Positions 6,796 to 16,143 of a DNA stretch of 64,000 nt are shown here, piece after piece. A program made the position numbers and the translations under genes. This stretch comes from an uncultured Prevotellaceae bacterium. GTDB taxonomy: Bacteria > Bacteroidota > Bacteroidia > Bacteroidales > Bacteroidaceae. The stretch covers positions 62,001-126,000 of the forward strand of contig CAMVIM010000005.1 in NCBI GenBank assembly GCA_947167515.1. Reading direction: 5' to 3'. Every line of letters begins with the position of its first letter. Positions within the stretch are counted from its first letter, which is position 1. The notes under the pieces were generated by a model. That model had not been told where the DNA came from. It made no database searches and saw nothing but the letters and a program-made list of their open reading frames with translations.

Positions 6796-7386
6796 ATGAA
6801 AAATTTTTTATTTCTGACGGCGGTACTTGCCCTGTTCCTAACCGCCAATCATGGCTCTGCCGCAAATGCTGCGGAAGACCCAATGGAGTTGGGCAAACTC
6901 TATTTCGTGAATTTGAAAGAGGGGGAACAACCCATCATGACTGGCTTGAGCCTGTTTGGCAACCGCTGCGGCAGTAATGATTTCAATCATAAGCCATTCG
7001 CTACCGAAGGAATCCGCTCTGTTTTTGAACTCGATGAATGGATAGAGTGTTATCTAGAAGCCAACGCTGGGGCGGGCATCAAGGTGATGGTCTTCAAGCA
7101 CCAGGCTGATCAAAGCTTTTACCAGAAGAACGCTTTGAACAACGAGACTCCTGGTTATATCCAGGAATGTGACCTGAACAAAGATCCCGATGCGGAAGAA
7201 ACCGACCATTGGGGGTCGTTCTACCTTCATCCCGAGGAAGTGGAACCTGGCTATTACGACTTTGTTTTCATCTACGGCAACAAGGTTTTTGCCACTATGC
7301 TCACCAAATTTTACAAAGTTGATGAGCTGCTTGACAAACCAGATTCGGAGTTGGAAAAACTCATGAAAGAACATATCAATCAATAA
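6796..7386 (+). CDS. Secreted protein of unknown function
   Basis: 196 residues starting at ATG 6796, with a signal peptide (MKNFLFLTAVLALFLTANHG and Ala-rich cleavage region). The rest is soluble and acidic with no motif I recognise; it contains two short Tyr/Phe-rich strands (GSFYLHPEEVEPGYYDFVFIY). The stop overlaps the first base of the GH78 gene (TAATG), so the two are translationally linked and may act together outside the cytoplasm. An open frame continues upstream of 6796 but overlaps the peroxidase gene and is not credible. Confidence 0.7.
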   Translation: MKNFLFLTAVLALFLTANHGSAANAAEDPMELGKLYFVNLKEGEQPIMTGLSLFGNRCGSNDFNHKPFATEGIRSVFELDEWIECYLEANAGAGIKVMVFKHQADQSFYQKNALNNETPGYIQECDLNKDPDAEETDHWGSFYLHPEEVEPGYYDFVFIYGNKVFATMLTKFYKVDELLDKPDSELEKLMKEHINQ

Positions 7387-9491
7387 TGAACAGACTACTA
7401 ACTACACTATTGCTGCTGCTAACGTTTGGGCTGGGAATTCAGGCCCAGACATGGATATGGTATCCAGGAGATATGGATATCTGGACAGGCAACCGTATCA
7501 ATGATCTGCGTACGGAAAACGGGGCGTATTGGCCTGCTTTCTGGCGCAACGACTACCACTATCAGACGGTGGAGTTCTCAAAGAATTTCACGCTCGAGGC
7601 TCCTGAGACCGTCCAGATAGCAGTAGAAGGACGTTATGGCGTGAAGCTCGACGGTCAGGGGTTTCTGTTTGGCCAGCCCGTTGTGGTGAATATCCCCAAA
7701 GGTCGCCACACCATCCGCATCAACGTGCACAACATGACATCGCCGCCCGCCATCTGGGTTAGCGGACTGACGGTGAAAAGCGATACGACCTGGATGGTCA
7801 GCAACTTTGCCGACCAACAGCGTGCCGACACTTGGTGGGGCGTGGACGGAAAGCCCATGTTCGCCTCTGTTGACAAACGTCCGTCCTGCTATCATCTACC
7901 TGTTTCAGCCACACATCCCATCAAGACGGAGAGAAGTGGTAATGACCTTTTTGCGGAATTTGAGCGCGAAGGTATCGGCTACCTGCAACTGAACGGGTTG
8001 AAAGGCAACGGACAGATAAACATATACTATGGTGAGAGTCCTGCCGAGGCTCGTGACAAGGGACGCAGCTACCTCTGCGACAAAGTGATGGTGACGGCAG
8101 ACTCAATAACAGATCTCGCCACGCTCAGCACGAAGCCCCGTCTGAACAATTATCAATTACCTTCCAGTCGTGCCATGCGTTACGTCACCGTGGAGTGTGA
8201 GGATGGTGTCAGCGTGGACGACATCATCCTGCAGTCTGAAATGAAGGAGGTGGCGCAGCGAGGCAGTTTTGAATGTAGCGACACGTTGCTGAACCACATC
8301 TGGCAGACTTCGGCATACACCTTGCACCTGACCGACCGCGAGGTGATGATAGAGGGCATCAAGCGTGACCGATGGATGTGGAGCGGAGATGCCATTCAGT
8401 CGTATCTGATGAATTACTATTCGCTGTTCGATGCCCCCGTAGTGCAACGTACCATCTGGGCGTTGCGAGGCAAAGACCCTGTGCGCCAGCATATCAACAC
8501 CATTCTCGATTACACGTTCTACTGGTTCAACTCCGTTTACGACTATTATCTCTATACAGGCGACAGCGGATTTGTACGACGTATCTATCCGCGTATGCAG
8601 AGCCTGATGCAATGGGTGGAGGGACGCCTGAACGGTCGAGGAATGGTTGAAGGCAAACAAGGCGACTGGGTGTTCGTGGATTGGAGTCCGGACGAGATGT
8701 CGAAAAGCGGAGAACTGGCGTTCGAGCAGATGGTGTATCTGCGTTCGCTTGAGGCCATGCGTCTTTGTGCGGACATTGTCGGGAATCAAGCTGATGCAAA
8801 GAAATATACCGAGCGTGAACAAGCATTGAAAGCACAACTTACGCCAACATTCTGGAATGGTAAGGCATACGTGCATAACGTAGAGCAAGGCCGGCAGAGC
8901 GATGTTATCACCCGTTACGCCAACATTTTTGCTGTGCTCTATGGTTATGCCGACGACAGTCAGCGCGCCAGCATCCTCTCAGAAGTGCTGCTCAACGACG
9001 CTATCATGCCCATCACCACGCCCTATATGCGTTTCTATGAGTTGGAGGCTCTTTGCGCCTTAGGCCGTCACGACCAGGTGATGCAGGAGATGCGCGCCTA
9101 TTGGGGCGGTATGTTGCGTGAGGGAGCCACAACCTTCTGGGAAACCTACGACCCCAAGGAAAAGTATCCGCAGCGACTGGCTATGTACGGTCATCCCTAC
9201 GGTAAGAGCCTGTGCCACGCTTGGGGAGCATCGCCCATCTATCTGTTGGGCAAATACTACCTCGGTGTGCGACCCACAAAACCCGGATATGCCGAGTGGG
9301 AATGTAAGCCGTGCTTGGGGGACTTGAAGTGGATGCGTGGCGATGTGCCCACACCTGGTGGCAACATCCACATCGAGATGAACCGCAAGCAGGTAATCAT
9401 TGAGGCCACAGGCTGCGGTACGGGAACACTCTTCATCGGTGACAGACGAGTGGTAGTGGAACCTGACAAACGGACAACGGTGAAACTATAA
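7386..9491 (+). CDS. Glycoside hydrolase family 78 alpha-L-rhamnosidase
   Basis: 701 residues with signal peptide MNRLLTTLLLLLTFGLGIQA. N-terminal beta-sandwich domains (about 20-290) are followed by an alpha/alpha-barrel with the GH78 pattern REVMIEGIKRDRWMWSGD, the acidic loop GDWVFVDWSPDE and the general-base region ATTFWETYDP, then a C-terminal beta domain. It would release terminal rhamnose from rhamnogalacturonan or glycosides, in the periplasm or at the surface. Together with the pectate lyase (33.9 kb) and rhamnogalacturonan lyase (49.6 kb) it indicates pectin use. It is co-transcribed with the secreted protein before it. Confidence 0.9.
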   Translation: MNRLLTTLLLLLTFGLGIQAQTWIWYPGDMDIWTGNRINDLRTENGAYWPAFWRNDYHYQTVEFSKNFTLEAPETVQIAVEGRYGVKLDGQGFLFGQPVVVNIPKGRHTIRINVHNMTSPPAIWVSGLTVKSDTTWMVSNFADQQRADTWWGVDGKPMFASVDKRPSCYHLPVSATHPIKTERSGNDLFAEFEREGIGYLQLNGLKGNGQINIYYGESPAEARDKGRSYLCDKVMVTADSITDLATLSTKPRLNNYQLPSSRAMRYVTVECEDGVSVDDIILQSEMKEVAQRGSFECSDTLLNHIWQTSAYTLHLTDREVMIEGIKRDRWMWSGDAIQSYLMNYYSLFDAPVVQRTIWALRGKDPVRQHINTILDYTFYWFNSVYDYYLYTGDSGFVRRIYPRMQSLMQWVEGRLNGRGMVEGKQGDWVFVDWSPDEMSKSGELAFEQMVYLRSLEAMRLCADIVGNQADAKKYTEREQALKAQLTPTFWNGKAYVHNVEQGRQSDVITRYANIFAVLYGYADDSQRASILSEVLLNDAIMPITTPYMRFYELEALCALGRHDQVMQEMRAYWGGMLREGATTFWETYDPKEKYPQRLAMYGHPYGKSLCHAWGASPIYLLGKYYLGVRPTKPGYAEWECKPCLGDLKWMRGDVPTPGGNIHIEMNRKQVIIEATGCGTGTLFIGDRRVVVEPDKRTTVKL

Positions 9492-9563
9492 CTTCTTTAT
9501 ATCTGAATCTGACAAAAGAAGATGTGACGGAGATATTGAAGGAAAGTCTGTAACCAATAAAAG

Positions 9564-9600
9564 AAAGGCAGCCCCTCAGAGATTGGGAGGCTGCCTTTTT
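9564..9600. terminator. Bidirectional terminator
   Basis: AAAGGCAGCC pairs with GGCTGCCTTT and T/A-runs lie on both sides. It separates GH78 (plus) from cysK (minus). Confidence 0.85.
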
Positions 9601-9618
9601 TATGCTGGTATGAGTTGT

Positions 9619-10566
9619 TTACAATGGATAGTTCTCGAAGTCGTAGAGGACTGTGGAGAGGTAGCGTTCGCCAGTGTCGGGCAGGAGTGCCACGATGACT
9701 TTGCCCTTGTTGGCTGGGTCTTTGGCAAGTTGAGTGGCTGCATAGGCAGATGCACCGGAAGAGATGCCAACGAGGAGTCCTTCGGATGCGGCAATCTTGC
9801 GGCTGGTCAGGATGGCTGCATCGTTGGGAGCCTTGAAGATTTCATCGACTGCGTTGCGGTCGAAGGTCTTGGGGATGAAGCCTGCACCGATGCCTTGAAT
9901 CTTGTGTGCGCCGGGAGCTTCACCGCTGAGTACGGCTGAAGTCTCTGGTTCGACAGCCACAATCTTCACGTTAGGATTGAGTTCCTTCAGACGTTTGCCG
10001 ATGCCGCTCACTGTACCGCCTGTGCCGACACCTGCCACAAAGATGTCAATCTTGCCGTCTGTGTCGCGCCAGATTTCTTCAGCTGTAGTGGCATAGTGGG
10101 TGGCAGGGTTGGCAGGATTCTCAAACTGCTGGAGGATGATAGAGCCTGGAGTGGCGTCGCGCAGTTCTTCGGCCTTGGCGATAGCACCCTTCATGCCTGC
10201 TGAACCAGGAGTGAGGACTACTGTTGCACCGTATGCCTTCACGAGGTTGCGACGTTCAATGCTCATCGTCTCGGGCATCGTGAGGATGAGCCTGTAGCCC
10301 TTCACGGCACTTACGAAAGCAAGTCCTACACCTGTGTTACCAGAAGTTGGTTCGATGATGGTGGCACCTGGCTTGATGACACCACGCTTCTCGGCATCCT
10401 CAATCATGGCGAGGGCGATGCGGTCTTTCACGGAACCTGCTGGGTTGAAGTACTCCAGTTTTGCAATGATGTTGGTGTTGAGGTTCTCCTTCTTTGAGTA
10501 AGCATTGAGCTGAAGGAGTGGGGTGTTGCCCACGAGCTCGGTGAGCTGTTTTGCAATTTTAGCCAT
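9619..10566 (-). CDS. cysK: Cysteine synthase A
   Basis: 315 residues, full length. It joins O-acetylserine and sulfide to give cysteine using PLP. The PLP lysine is in [12 protein letters not shown], the substrate loop is [11 protein letters not shown], and the phosphate-binding glycine loop is [12 protein letters not shown]. The gene has its own -7 box (10607-10614) and lies next to metY, which handles the homoserine branch of sulfur assimilation. Confidence 0.95.
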   Translation of the reverse strand: MAKIAKQLTELVGNTPLLQLNAYSKKENLNTNIIAKLEYFNPAGSVKDRIALAMIEDAEKRGVIKPGATIIEPTSGNTGVGLAFVSAVKGYRLILTMPETMSIERRNLVKAYGATVVLTPGSAGMKGAIAKAEELRDATPGSIILQQFENPANPATHYATTAEEIWRDTDGKIDIFVAGVGTGGTVSGIGKRLKELNPNVKIVAVEPETSAVLSGEAPGAHKIQGIGAGFIPKTFDRNAVDEIFKAPNDAAILTSRKIAASEGLLVGISSGASAYAATQLAKDPANKGKVIVALLPDTGERYLSTVLYDFENYPL

Positions 10567-10606
10567 AGTTATGTGAAGTTTTTTGTTGTTTGATTGATTT
10601 CGCTTG

Positions 10607-10614
10607 CAAAGTTA
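10607..10614 (-). promoter_or_regulatory. -7 box for cysK
   Basis: TAACTTTG on the minus strand, about 40 bases before the cysK ATG. The same TAACTTTG and downstream bases precede metY. Confidence 0.6.
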
Positions 10615-10651
10615 CGAATAATCTATTATATAAGTATGTGAGATGGAGAAA

Positions 10652-10693
10652 AAGGGTGGCAAAATACCCTATTTATGGTAGGTCGCCACCCTT
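10652..10693 (-). terminator. Terminator of metY
   Basis: AAGGGTGGC pairs with GCCACCCTT; on the minus strand the stem is followed by TTTTT. An inner TACC/GGTA stem lies in the loop. Confidence 0.8.
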
Positions 10694-10705
10694 GGTGTAA
10701 CCCAA

Positions 10706-11992
10706 TTATGGGATTTGGTTGAATGCCTGGTCGAGGTCGGCAATGATGTCGTCGATGTGTTCCACACCGATGGAGAGGCGTACCGTGTTAGGAGTGATGT
10801 GCTGCTCTGCCAGTTCCTCGGGCGAAAGTTGTGAATGTGTTGTGGTGTAGGGGTGGATAACGAGTGACTTCACATCTGCCACATTGGCAAGGAGTGAGAA
10901 GATTTGCAGGGAGTCGATGAACTTCCAAGTGTCCTCCTGTGTACCGTTGATTTCGAACGTGAAGATGCTGCCACCTCCGTTGGGGAAGTACTTCTTGTAG
11001 AGTTTGTGGTCGGGATGAGAGGGCAGCAGTGGATGGCTGACGCTCTTCACCTTTGGATGCTGATTCAGATACTCAACCACTTTCTTGGCGTTGTAGCTGT
11101 GACGCTCGATTCGGAGTGGGAGAGACTCTACGCCTTGCAGGAGAATCCATGCGTTGAAGGGAGAGATGGTGGCACCAGTGTCGCGCAAGATGACGGCACG
11201 GATGCGAGTCACGAATGCTGCAGGACCTGCCACGTCTGCAAATACGGCACCATGATAGGATGGGTCTGGCTTGGCGATGGTGGGATACTTGTCGGCATTG
11301 GCTTTCCAGTCAAACTTGCCACCGTCAACAATCACACCACCGAGGGATGAGCCGTGACCACCGATGAACTTCGTGGCAGAGTGAACGACGATGTCGGCAC
11401 CATGCTCAAGAGGACGGAAGATGATAGGTGCGAAGGTGTTATCGACGATGACAGCAACGTGATGCTTGTGTGCAATCTCAGCGATGGCATCCAAGTTGGT
11501 CACGTCACTGTTCGGATTGCCGAAAGTCTCCACATACACCGCTTTCGTGTTGGGTTGGATCGCTGCCTCAAGAGCCTGAAGGTCATTCACGTTGATGATG
11601 GTGTTTGTGATGCCCTGAGTGCTGAGTGTATGCGTGATGAGGTTGTAAGAACCACCATAGAGGTTGTCGGCTGCCACGATGTGGTCACCATTCTGTGCGA
11701 TGTTCTGCAAAGCGTAAGTGATGGCAGCGGCACCTGATGCCACAGCAAGTCCTGCCACACCACCTTCGAGGGCAGCCACACGCTCTTCAAACACGCTCTG
11801 AGTCGTGTTGGTCAGACGGCCATAGATGTTACCTGCATCGCGAAGGCCAAAACGGTCTGCTGCATGCTGTGAGTTACGGAACACGTAAGAAGTGGTCTGA
11901 TAAATAGGCACTGCGCGTGAGTCGGTTGCTGGATCTGGTTGTTCCTGTCCTACATGAAGTGCCAATGTCTCAATGTGAAGTTTCTTTGCCAT
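10706..11992 (-). CDS. metY: O-acetylhomoserine sulfhydrylase
   Basis: 428 residues from ATG at 11992 (MAKKLHIETLALHVGQEQPD). A Cys/Met-metabolism PLP enzyme: the PLP lysine is in VHSATKFIGGHG, and the MetY-like N-terminus TDSRAVPIYQTTSYVF fits the homoserine acetyl ester type, making homocysteine from sulfide. The longer open frame to 12157 passes through the promoter region and is rejected. It has its own promoter (12047-12077) and terminator, next to cysK. Confidence 0.93.
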   Translation of the reverse strand: MAKKLHIETLALHVGQEQPDPATDSRAVPIYQTTSYVFRNSQHAADRFGLRDAGNIYGRLTNTTQSVFEERVAALEGGVAGLAVASGAAAITYALQNIAQNGDHIVAADNLYGGSYNLITHTLSTQGITNTIINVNDLQALEAAIQPNTKAVYVETFGNPNSDVTNLDAIAEIAHKHHVAVIVDNTFAPIIFRPLEHGADIVVHSATKFIGGHGSSLGGVIVDGGKFDWKANADKYPTIAKPDPSYHGAVFADVAGPAAFVTRIRAVILRDTGATISPFNAWILLQGVESLPLRIERHSYNAKKVVEYLNQHPKVKSVSHPLLPSHPDHKLYKKYFPNGGGSIFTFEINGTQEDTWKFIDSLQIFSLLANVADVKSLVIHPYTTTHSQLSPEELAEQHITPNTVRLSIGVEHIDDIIADLDQAFNQIP

Positions 11993-12046
11993 AGTTGTAT
12001 AAGTTTTTTTGTTGTTAATAAATTGCTTTGTTTTTGATTTCTGGTG

Positions 12047-12077
12047 CAAAGTTACGGCGAATGGAAAATCTGTCCAA
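12047..12077 (-). promoter_or_regulatory. Promoter of metY
   Basis: On the minus strand TTGG (12074-12077) precedes TAACTTTG (12047-12054) by 19 bp. Confidence 0.7.
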
Positions 12078-12197
12078 GTAAAACTTAAAACAAAAGAAAA
12101 TATTTCTACAAAACACCTATTTGAAAGAAGTTTTAATATGAACGCCGTGTTCCACATTCAGCCATTCTCCTATGCTCGAAAAAAGGCTCTTCCACAG

Positions 12198-12280
12198 CCT
12201 CGAAATAGGTGTGAGTCACACCTATGCCATAGGTCTGAGTCAGACCGCCACCATAGGTGTGACTCACACCTGTTTCGAGG
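12198..12280. repeat. 24-bp-period palindromic array forming a large inverted repeat
   Basis: Three units begin with ATAGGT at 12205, 12229 and 12253, exactly 24 bp apart. Each has a palindromic core: GGTGTGAGTCACACC, GGTCTGAGTCAGACC and GGTGTGACTCACACC. CCTCGAAA at 12198 and TTTCGAGG at 12273 flank it, so the outer 29-bp arms match at 28 positions and the block could form a three-armed cruciform. It lies between the metY promoter and the terminator of the DUF3298 gene. No coding sense was found in it. Confidence 0.85.
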
Positions 12281-12283
12281 CAT

Positions 12284-12329
12284 AAAAAGGGCAGGGGAAG
12301 ATGTCCTTGGATGGTGCATCTTCCCCTGC
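12284..12329 (-). terminator. Terminator of the DUF3298 gene
   Basis: GCAGGGGAAGATG pairs with CATCTTCCCCTGC (13 bp); on the minus strand CCTTTTTATG follows. Confidence 0.85.
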
Positions 12330-12374
12330 TTTCGGTGCAGAACAAAAAACTTCTATGTTGGTGATGGGGTGCTG

Positions 12375-13157
12375 TTATGGTTTCAGTAGTTGCTTGGCTT
12401 GCTCCGTCATGAGTGGCTCCAGCGTCTTGTAGGGAATGACTCCACTGGGCAAGCCTGCCGCATAGCCTGCAATTTCGTACTGCTGATAGATGAGCGTGAT
12501 GCCTTCGGCGGTGACGAAAGGTGGAGTTTTCGGGTTGGGAATCTCGAAGATGTTGCTGATGATTTTTTCCAGTTCCTCGTCGGTGCTACATTCAAAATAC
12601 TGTTTCAGAATGTCCTTCTTCACGTCCATGAACAGGTAATCGCGGTCTTGGCGCACAATGTCCCATGTGAGTCGCTTGCCGTCGCTCTTGCGGAAGGTGG
12701 CACCCGTCTCGCTCGTAGAGGGATGAGCGCCGCCCAAGTTGATGTAGGTGTGGAGCGTGTAGGTCACGATTTTGTTGGTTTCATAAACTTTCTCCATTTC
12801 GGCATCATAGACAAGCACAGCCTCTTTGCGCACCTCTTGGGCTTCCTGATGCAGGGTGTCGGCCCACGCTTTACCATAGAAATCGACGAGTGCCTGCAGG
12901 TCTTTCATGTCGCCCGTGTAGTAACCTCCCAGTTGCTCGTCCATCCATTCGCCTACGGGCAATCGCAGCGATTTTGCTGGCAGGTCGGCCTTGATGTTGC
13001 AGTTCACACGCCCATCGTCGAATTGGGCACTGACAGAGTCTGCCCCACTTGTTGCTTCAGATTCGTTTCCTTCACTCTTTGACTGGCAGGCGTTCAGGCT
13101 CACACCCGTCAGCATGAGGACTGCGAACAAGATTCCGTTCTTCCAATGTCTTGTCAT
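12375..13157 (-). CDS. DUF3298 (RsiV-like) lipoprotein
   Basis: 260 residues. MTRHWKNGILFAVLMLTG followed by NAC gives a lipoprotein signal. The mature part has a DUF4163/DUF3298 pattern as in RsiV and PdaC relatives: YTLHTYINLGGAHPSTSETG, then TWDIV, and EGITLIYQQYEIAGYAAG. These domains are found in cell-wall-related anti-sigma and deacetylase proteins, but no transmembrane or enzyme domain is present here. It is expected on the periplasmic side of a membrane. Function unknown. Confidence 0.8.
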   Translation of the reverse strand: MTRHWKNGILFAVLMLTGVSLNACQSKSEGNESEATSGADSVSAQFDDGRVNCNIKADLPAKSLRLPVGEWMDEQLGGYYTGDMKDLQALVDFYGKAWADTLHQEAQEVRKEAVLVYDAEMEKVYETNKIVTYTLHTYINLGGAHPSTSETGATFRKSDGKRLTWDIVRQDRDYLFMDVKKDILKQYFECSTDEELEKIISNIFEIPNPKTPPFVTAEGITLIYQQYEIAGYAAGLPSGVIPYKTLEPLMTEQAKQLLKP

Positions 13158-13203
13158 AGTCTGTTTCGTTTTCGTTTTGAGATGCTTTGGTTTTTTGATG
13201 ATG

Positions 13204-13211
13204 CAAATATA
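13204..13211 (-). promoter_or_regulatory. -7 box for the DUF3298 gene
   Basis: TATATTTG on the minus strand fits TAnnTTTG, about 45 bases before the ATG at 13157. Confidence 0.45.
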
Positions 13212-13264
13212 TAAATAAATAATGTATAGAGCGTGGTTTCACACTTGTTTTTCTTCTTCCTCTT

Positions 13265-13293
13265 TTTGTTTCGTGAAATATGTGCTACCTTTG
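13265..13293 (+). promoter_or_regulatory. Promoter of the PAP2-VanX fusion gene
   Basis: TACCTTTG at 13286-13293 is a consensus -7 box; TTTG at 13265-13268 is 17 bp upstream, slightly short. The ATG at 13343 follows after about 45 bases. Confidence 0.6.
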
Positions 13294-13342
13294 TCACCGA
13301 AAAACCTGAAATAGCGTATTAACTCATGACCAGGAAAAGTTT

Positions 13343-15445
13343 ATGATGAAAAAGTATCTATGCAGGATGTTCGCCACCATCCTTTTCTTCCTTTGTGGCG
13401 TGTTGGTGGTGGATGCACAAACGAATGAGAAGAAATCGAGCATTCACTATTTCACCAAGGACGAACTGCCCGACCCTCGTGTCTATCTGCCCGCTCCGCC
13501 CGATGTGACGAGCCCGCTCTTTGCCAACGACTACAACCGCTGGCAATGGGGTAAGTCGGTGCGCAACACGGACCGCGGACGACAGGCAAGTTGGGAGTCG
13601 CTCTATGGCACTGAGCGGATGGAAACCGTCTTTAGCGAGGCGATGGGCATGACGATTAGCGAGAAGACCACTCCGGCCATCTGGAAATTCATGCGCCGCG
13701 CCGGTGAAACGGCTAATGGTTCGGTGAGCTTGGCGAAGACGAAATATAAGCGTCGCCGTCCGTTCGACCGCATGAATGAGCATGTGTGGGGCGAATTTGA
13801 CGAAGAAGAAAAACTTCGTCCTAATGGTTCCTATCCTTCTGGACACACAAGCTTGGGATGGGGCACCGCCTTGGCTCTTGCTGAGATGGCACCCGAACTG
13901 CAGGACACGATTCTACGTCGGGGCATTGAGTACGGAGAGAGCCGCGTCATCGTGGGTGCGCACTGGCAGAGCGATGTGGATGCTGCCTATCTGGCTTCGT
14001 CGGCTGCCATAGCCTTCATGCACACATCGCCGGAATATCTGGCTGACTTGGAGGCGGCTCGTGCTGAATACCGAAAAATCAAAGGCATCAAGAAGAATGC
14101 GCCTGTTGAGGTGGGGTATCCGAAGGCGGAGAAGGTGCTCTACACGCCTGTTGATACGGCCTCTATCCGTTTCTTTGGCGATGCAGCTCATTATTGGTTG
14201 GCAAAGACTGAGCGAGATTCAGAACGAGGCCGGCAAGCGCAGCGCGATGCGGTGTGTACCGACTCTGCACTTCTTCTTTGCTTTGCACCGTGTGTGGATG
14301 TGCTGCTCGATGCCAAGACGATGCCAGCCACAGCCCAACTGGTGTCGAAAGTGTTTTCAGAACTCGAAGCGGTGGCTAATGATTTGAAATCCACCTGTTT
14401 CCGCAAACGACCGTTCGTACAGTTTGGCGAGGGCACACCGCTCCCCTCGGAAGAGGGTTCTTGTCTCGCTTCGTCCAGTTATGCGTCATCCCACGCTCTT
14501 ATAGGGTGGGGCATTGCTTTGGCACTTGTGGAGGCGATGCCTGAGTGTCAGAACACCATTTTGACACGGGGCTATGAATATGGTCGCAGTCGTGCGATTC
14601 TGGGTTATCATTATGCCAGCGATGTGCAAGCGGGTCGCCTTGCGGCTGCTTGTGCCATGACTCGTCTGCACAACGACCCCGTTTTTCTCAACATGATGGT
14701 CAAGGCGCAGCAGGAATATGCTCGTGTGAAGGCCGAGACACAGGCTTCTTCTCAGGTGAAGTATTCCAATCAGTCTGATGCCTTTGTCAATCTGACGGAT
14801 GCCGTGCCTGATGCCATCCTCGAAATTCGTTATTACAGTACTTACAACTTCGTGGGCACCCGCATTGATGGCTATGAAGAGCCCACCGCATTGCTCACCC
14901 GTCGTGCGGCAGATAGTCTTCGTGCAGTGAGTGATGACCTGAAGGCACATGGCTACCGACTGAAAATCTACGATGCTTACCGTCCACAATGTGCGGTTGA
15001 CCATTTCATGCGATGGGGTGCAGATGTGAACGATACGCTGATGAAGCCTTACTTCTATCCCGACCTCGACAAGCATGTGCTTTTCCCACAGGGTTATATT
15101 GCAGAGCGGAGTGGACACACTCGTGGTTCAACTGTCGATTTGACCCTCTTCGACATGAAGACGGAGAAGGAACTGGACATGGGTGGCACGTTCGACTGGT
15201 TTGGTCCCGAAAGTCATCCCGACTTCTGCGGGAATCCTGACCTCCTTGACTTTACTGCTGACAACCAGAAAAGTCCTGCCGACCGCACTCTCACTCCCGA
15301 ACAGTTCTACAATCGCATGGTGCTCCGTCAGGCAATGCTCCGTCACGGCTTCAAACCTATCGACACGGAGTGGTGGCATTTCACACTGAAGGACGAACCA
15401 TATCCTGACACCTATTTCACCTTCCCTGTAAAACGCTTGAAATAG
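13343..15445 (+). CDS. Two PAP2 phosphatase domains fused to a VanX-type D-Ala-D-Ala dipeptidase
   Basis: 700 residues with a signal peptide ending near VDAQ. Domain 1 (about 80-240) is an acid phosphatase/PAP2 with KYKRRRPF, PSGHTSLGWG and SRVIVGAHWQSD. Domain 2 (about 260-465) repeats the fold with FRKRPF and SRAILGYHYASD but has ASSHALIGWG where the first has PSGH. Domain 3 (about 475-700) is a peptidase M15D like VanX/DdpX: YDAYRPQ, SGHTRGSTVDLTL and EWWHF. It would act in the periplasm on cell-wall material, joining phosphate removal with D-Ala-D-Ala cleavage. The triple fusion is unusual. Two ATGs at 13343 and 13346 are equivalent. Confidence 0.9.
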   Translation: MMKKYLCRMFATILFFLCGVLVVDAQTNEKKSSIHYFTKDELPDPRVYLPAPPDVTSPLFANDYNRWQWGKSVRNTDRGRQASWESLYGTERMETVFSEAMGMTISEKTTPAIWKFMRRAGETANGSVSLAKTKYKRRRPFDRMNEHVWGEFDEEEKLRPNGSYPSGHTSLGWGTALALAEMAPELQDTILRRGIEYGESRVIVGAHWQSDVDAAYLASSAAIAFMHTSPEYLADLEAARAEYRKIKGIKKNAPVEVGYPKAEKVLYTPVDTASIRFFGDAAHYWLAKTERDSERGRQAQRDAVCTDSALLLCFAPCVDVLLDAKTMPATAQLVSKVFSELEAVANDLKSTCFRKRPFVQFGEGTPLPSEEGSCLASSSYASSHALIGWGIALALVEAMPECQNTILTRGYEYGRSRAILGYHYASDVQAGRLAAACAMTRLHNDPVFLNMMVKAQQEYARVKAETQASSQVKYSNQSDAFVNLTDAVPDAILEIRYYSTYNFVGTRIDGYEEPTALLTRRAADSLRAVSDDLKAHGYRLKIYDAYRPQCAVDHFMRWGADVNDTLMKPYFYPDLDKHVLFPQGYIAERSGHTRGSTVDLTLFDMKTEKELDMGGTFDWFGPESHPDFCGNPDLLDFTADNQKSPADRTLTPEQFYNRMVLRQAMLRHGFKPIDTEWWHFTLKDEPYPDTYFTFPVKRLK

Positions 15446-15464
15446 TCTGTCTTTAAATAAAAAA

Positions 15465-15496
15465 TGTGCCCAACACCTGTTGAAGTGTTGGGCACA
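15465..15496. terminator. Bidirectional terminator
   Basis: TGTGCCCAACAC pairs perfectly with GTGTTGGGCACA around an 8-base loop, between the convergent PAP2-VanX and sod genes. Confidence 0.85.
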
Positions 15497-15515
15497 ATAG
15501 TTTTGATAGAGGAAA

Positions 15516-16112
15516 TCACATTCTTGCTTTTCCGTATCTCCGTTCAACCTCTTCCCAATTGATGATGCTCCAAAGAGCGGAGAGGTGGTCGGGACGGCGA
15601 TTCTGATAGTCGAGGTAGTAGGCGTGTTCCCACACATCGAAGGTGAGTAGGGGAGTCAACCCCTTTTGTACAGGATTGGCGGCATTTGCCTCCTGTGTGA
15701 TGAAGAGTTGCCCAGCTCTGTCTGCTGAGAGCCATACCCAGCCGCTACCGAAGAGTGTGGCACCTTTCTTCTGAAACTCCTCCTTGAATGCTTCGAACGA
15801 GCCAAAAGTATTGACAAAGGCATTTGCCAATGGTCCTGTTGGCTCACTCTTTGCAGGCTTTCCGCAGAACTGTCCGAAGTACAGTTCGTGATTGAGAATC
15901 TGTCCGGCGTTGTTCAGGATTCCTCCTTCAGCCTTGCAGACAATCTCTTCGAGCGTTGCTTCTTCAAATCCGCTCCCATCCAACAAGGCATTGAGGTTAT
16001 TCACGTAAGCTGCCAGATGTTTCCCATGGTGAAACTCCAGCGTCTGCTTGCTAATTACAGGCTCCAACGCACCCAGTTCATACGGCAGAGCCATCAAAGC
16101 AAATTTTCCCAT
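15516..16112 (-). CDS. sodB: Superoxide dismutase [Fe/Mn]
   Basis: 198 residues from ATG at 16112 (MGKFALMALPYELGALEP). Iron/manganese SOD ligands are visible: His in FHHGKHLAAYV, His in ILNHELYFGQF, Asp and His in LLTFDVWEHAYYLDYQNRRP. It converts superoxide to peroxide and oxygen in the cytoplasm. The start lies 31 bases after the stop of the rubrerythrin fusion gene, so the two form an operon that removes superoxide and then peroxide. The open frame continuing upstream to 16259 overlaps that gene and is rejected. Confidence 0.93.
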   Translation of the reverse strand: MGKFALMALPYELGALEPVISKQTLEFHHGKHLAAYVNNLNALLDGSGFEEATLEEIVCKAEGGILNNAGQILNHELYFGQFCGKPAKSEPTGPLANAFVNTFGSFEAFKEEFQKKGATLFGSGWVWLSADRAGQLFITQEANAANPVQKGLTPLLTFDVWEHAYYLDYQNRRPDHLSALWSIINWEEVERRYGKARM

Positions 16113-16143
16113 ATTTTCTTGTGTTGATGAATGAAACTTACGG

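Noticed and set aside
9492..9560. Short frame SLYLNLTKEDVTEILKES after the GH78 gene
   Set aside because: Too short, no start codon, overlaps the GH78 end; probably chance or a gene remnant that cannot be proven.
12133..12345. Open frame of 70 residues on the minus strand
   Set aside because: It runs through the palindromic array and the terminator of the DUF3298 gene.
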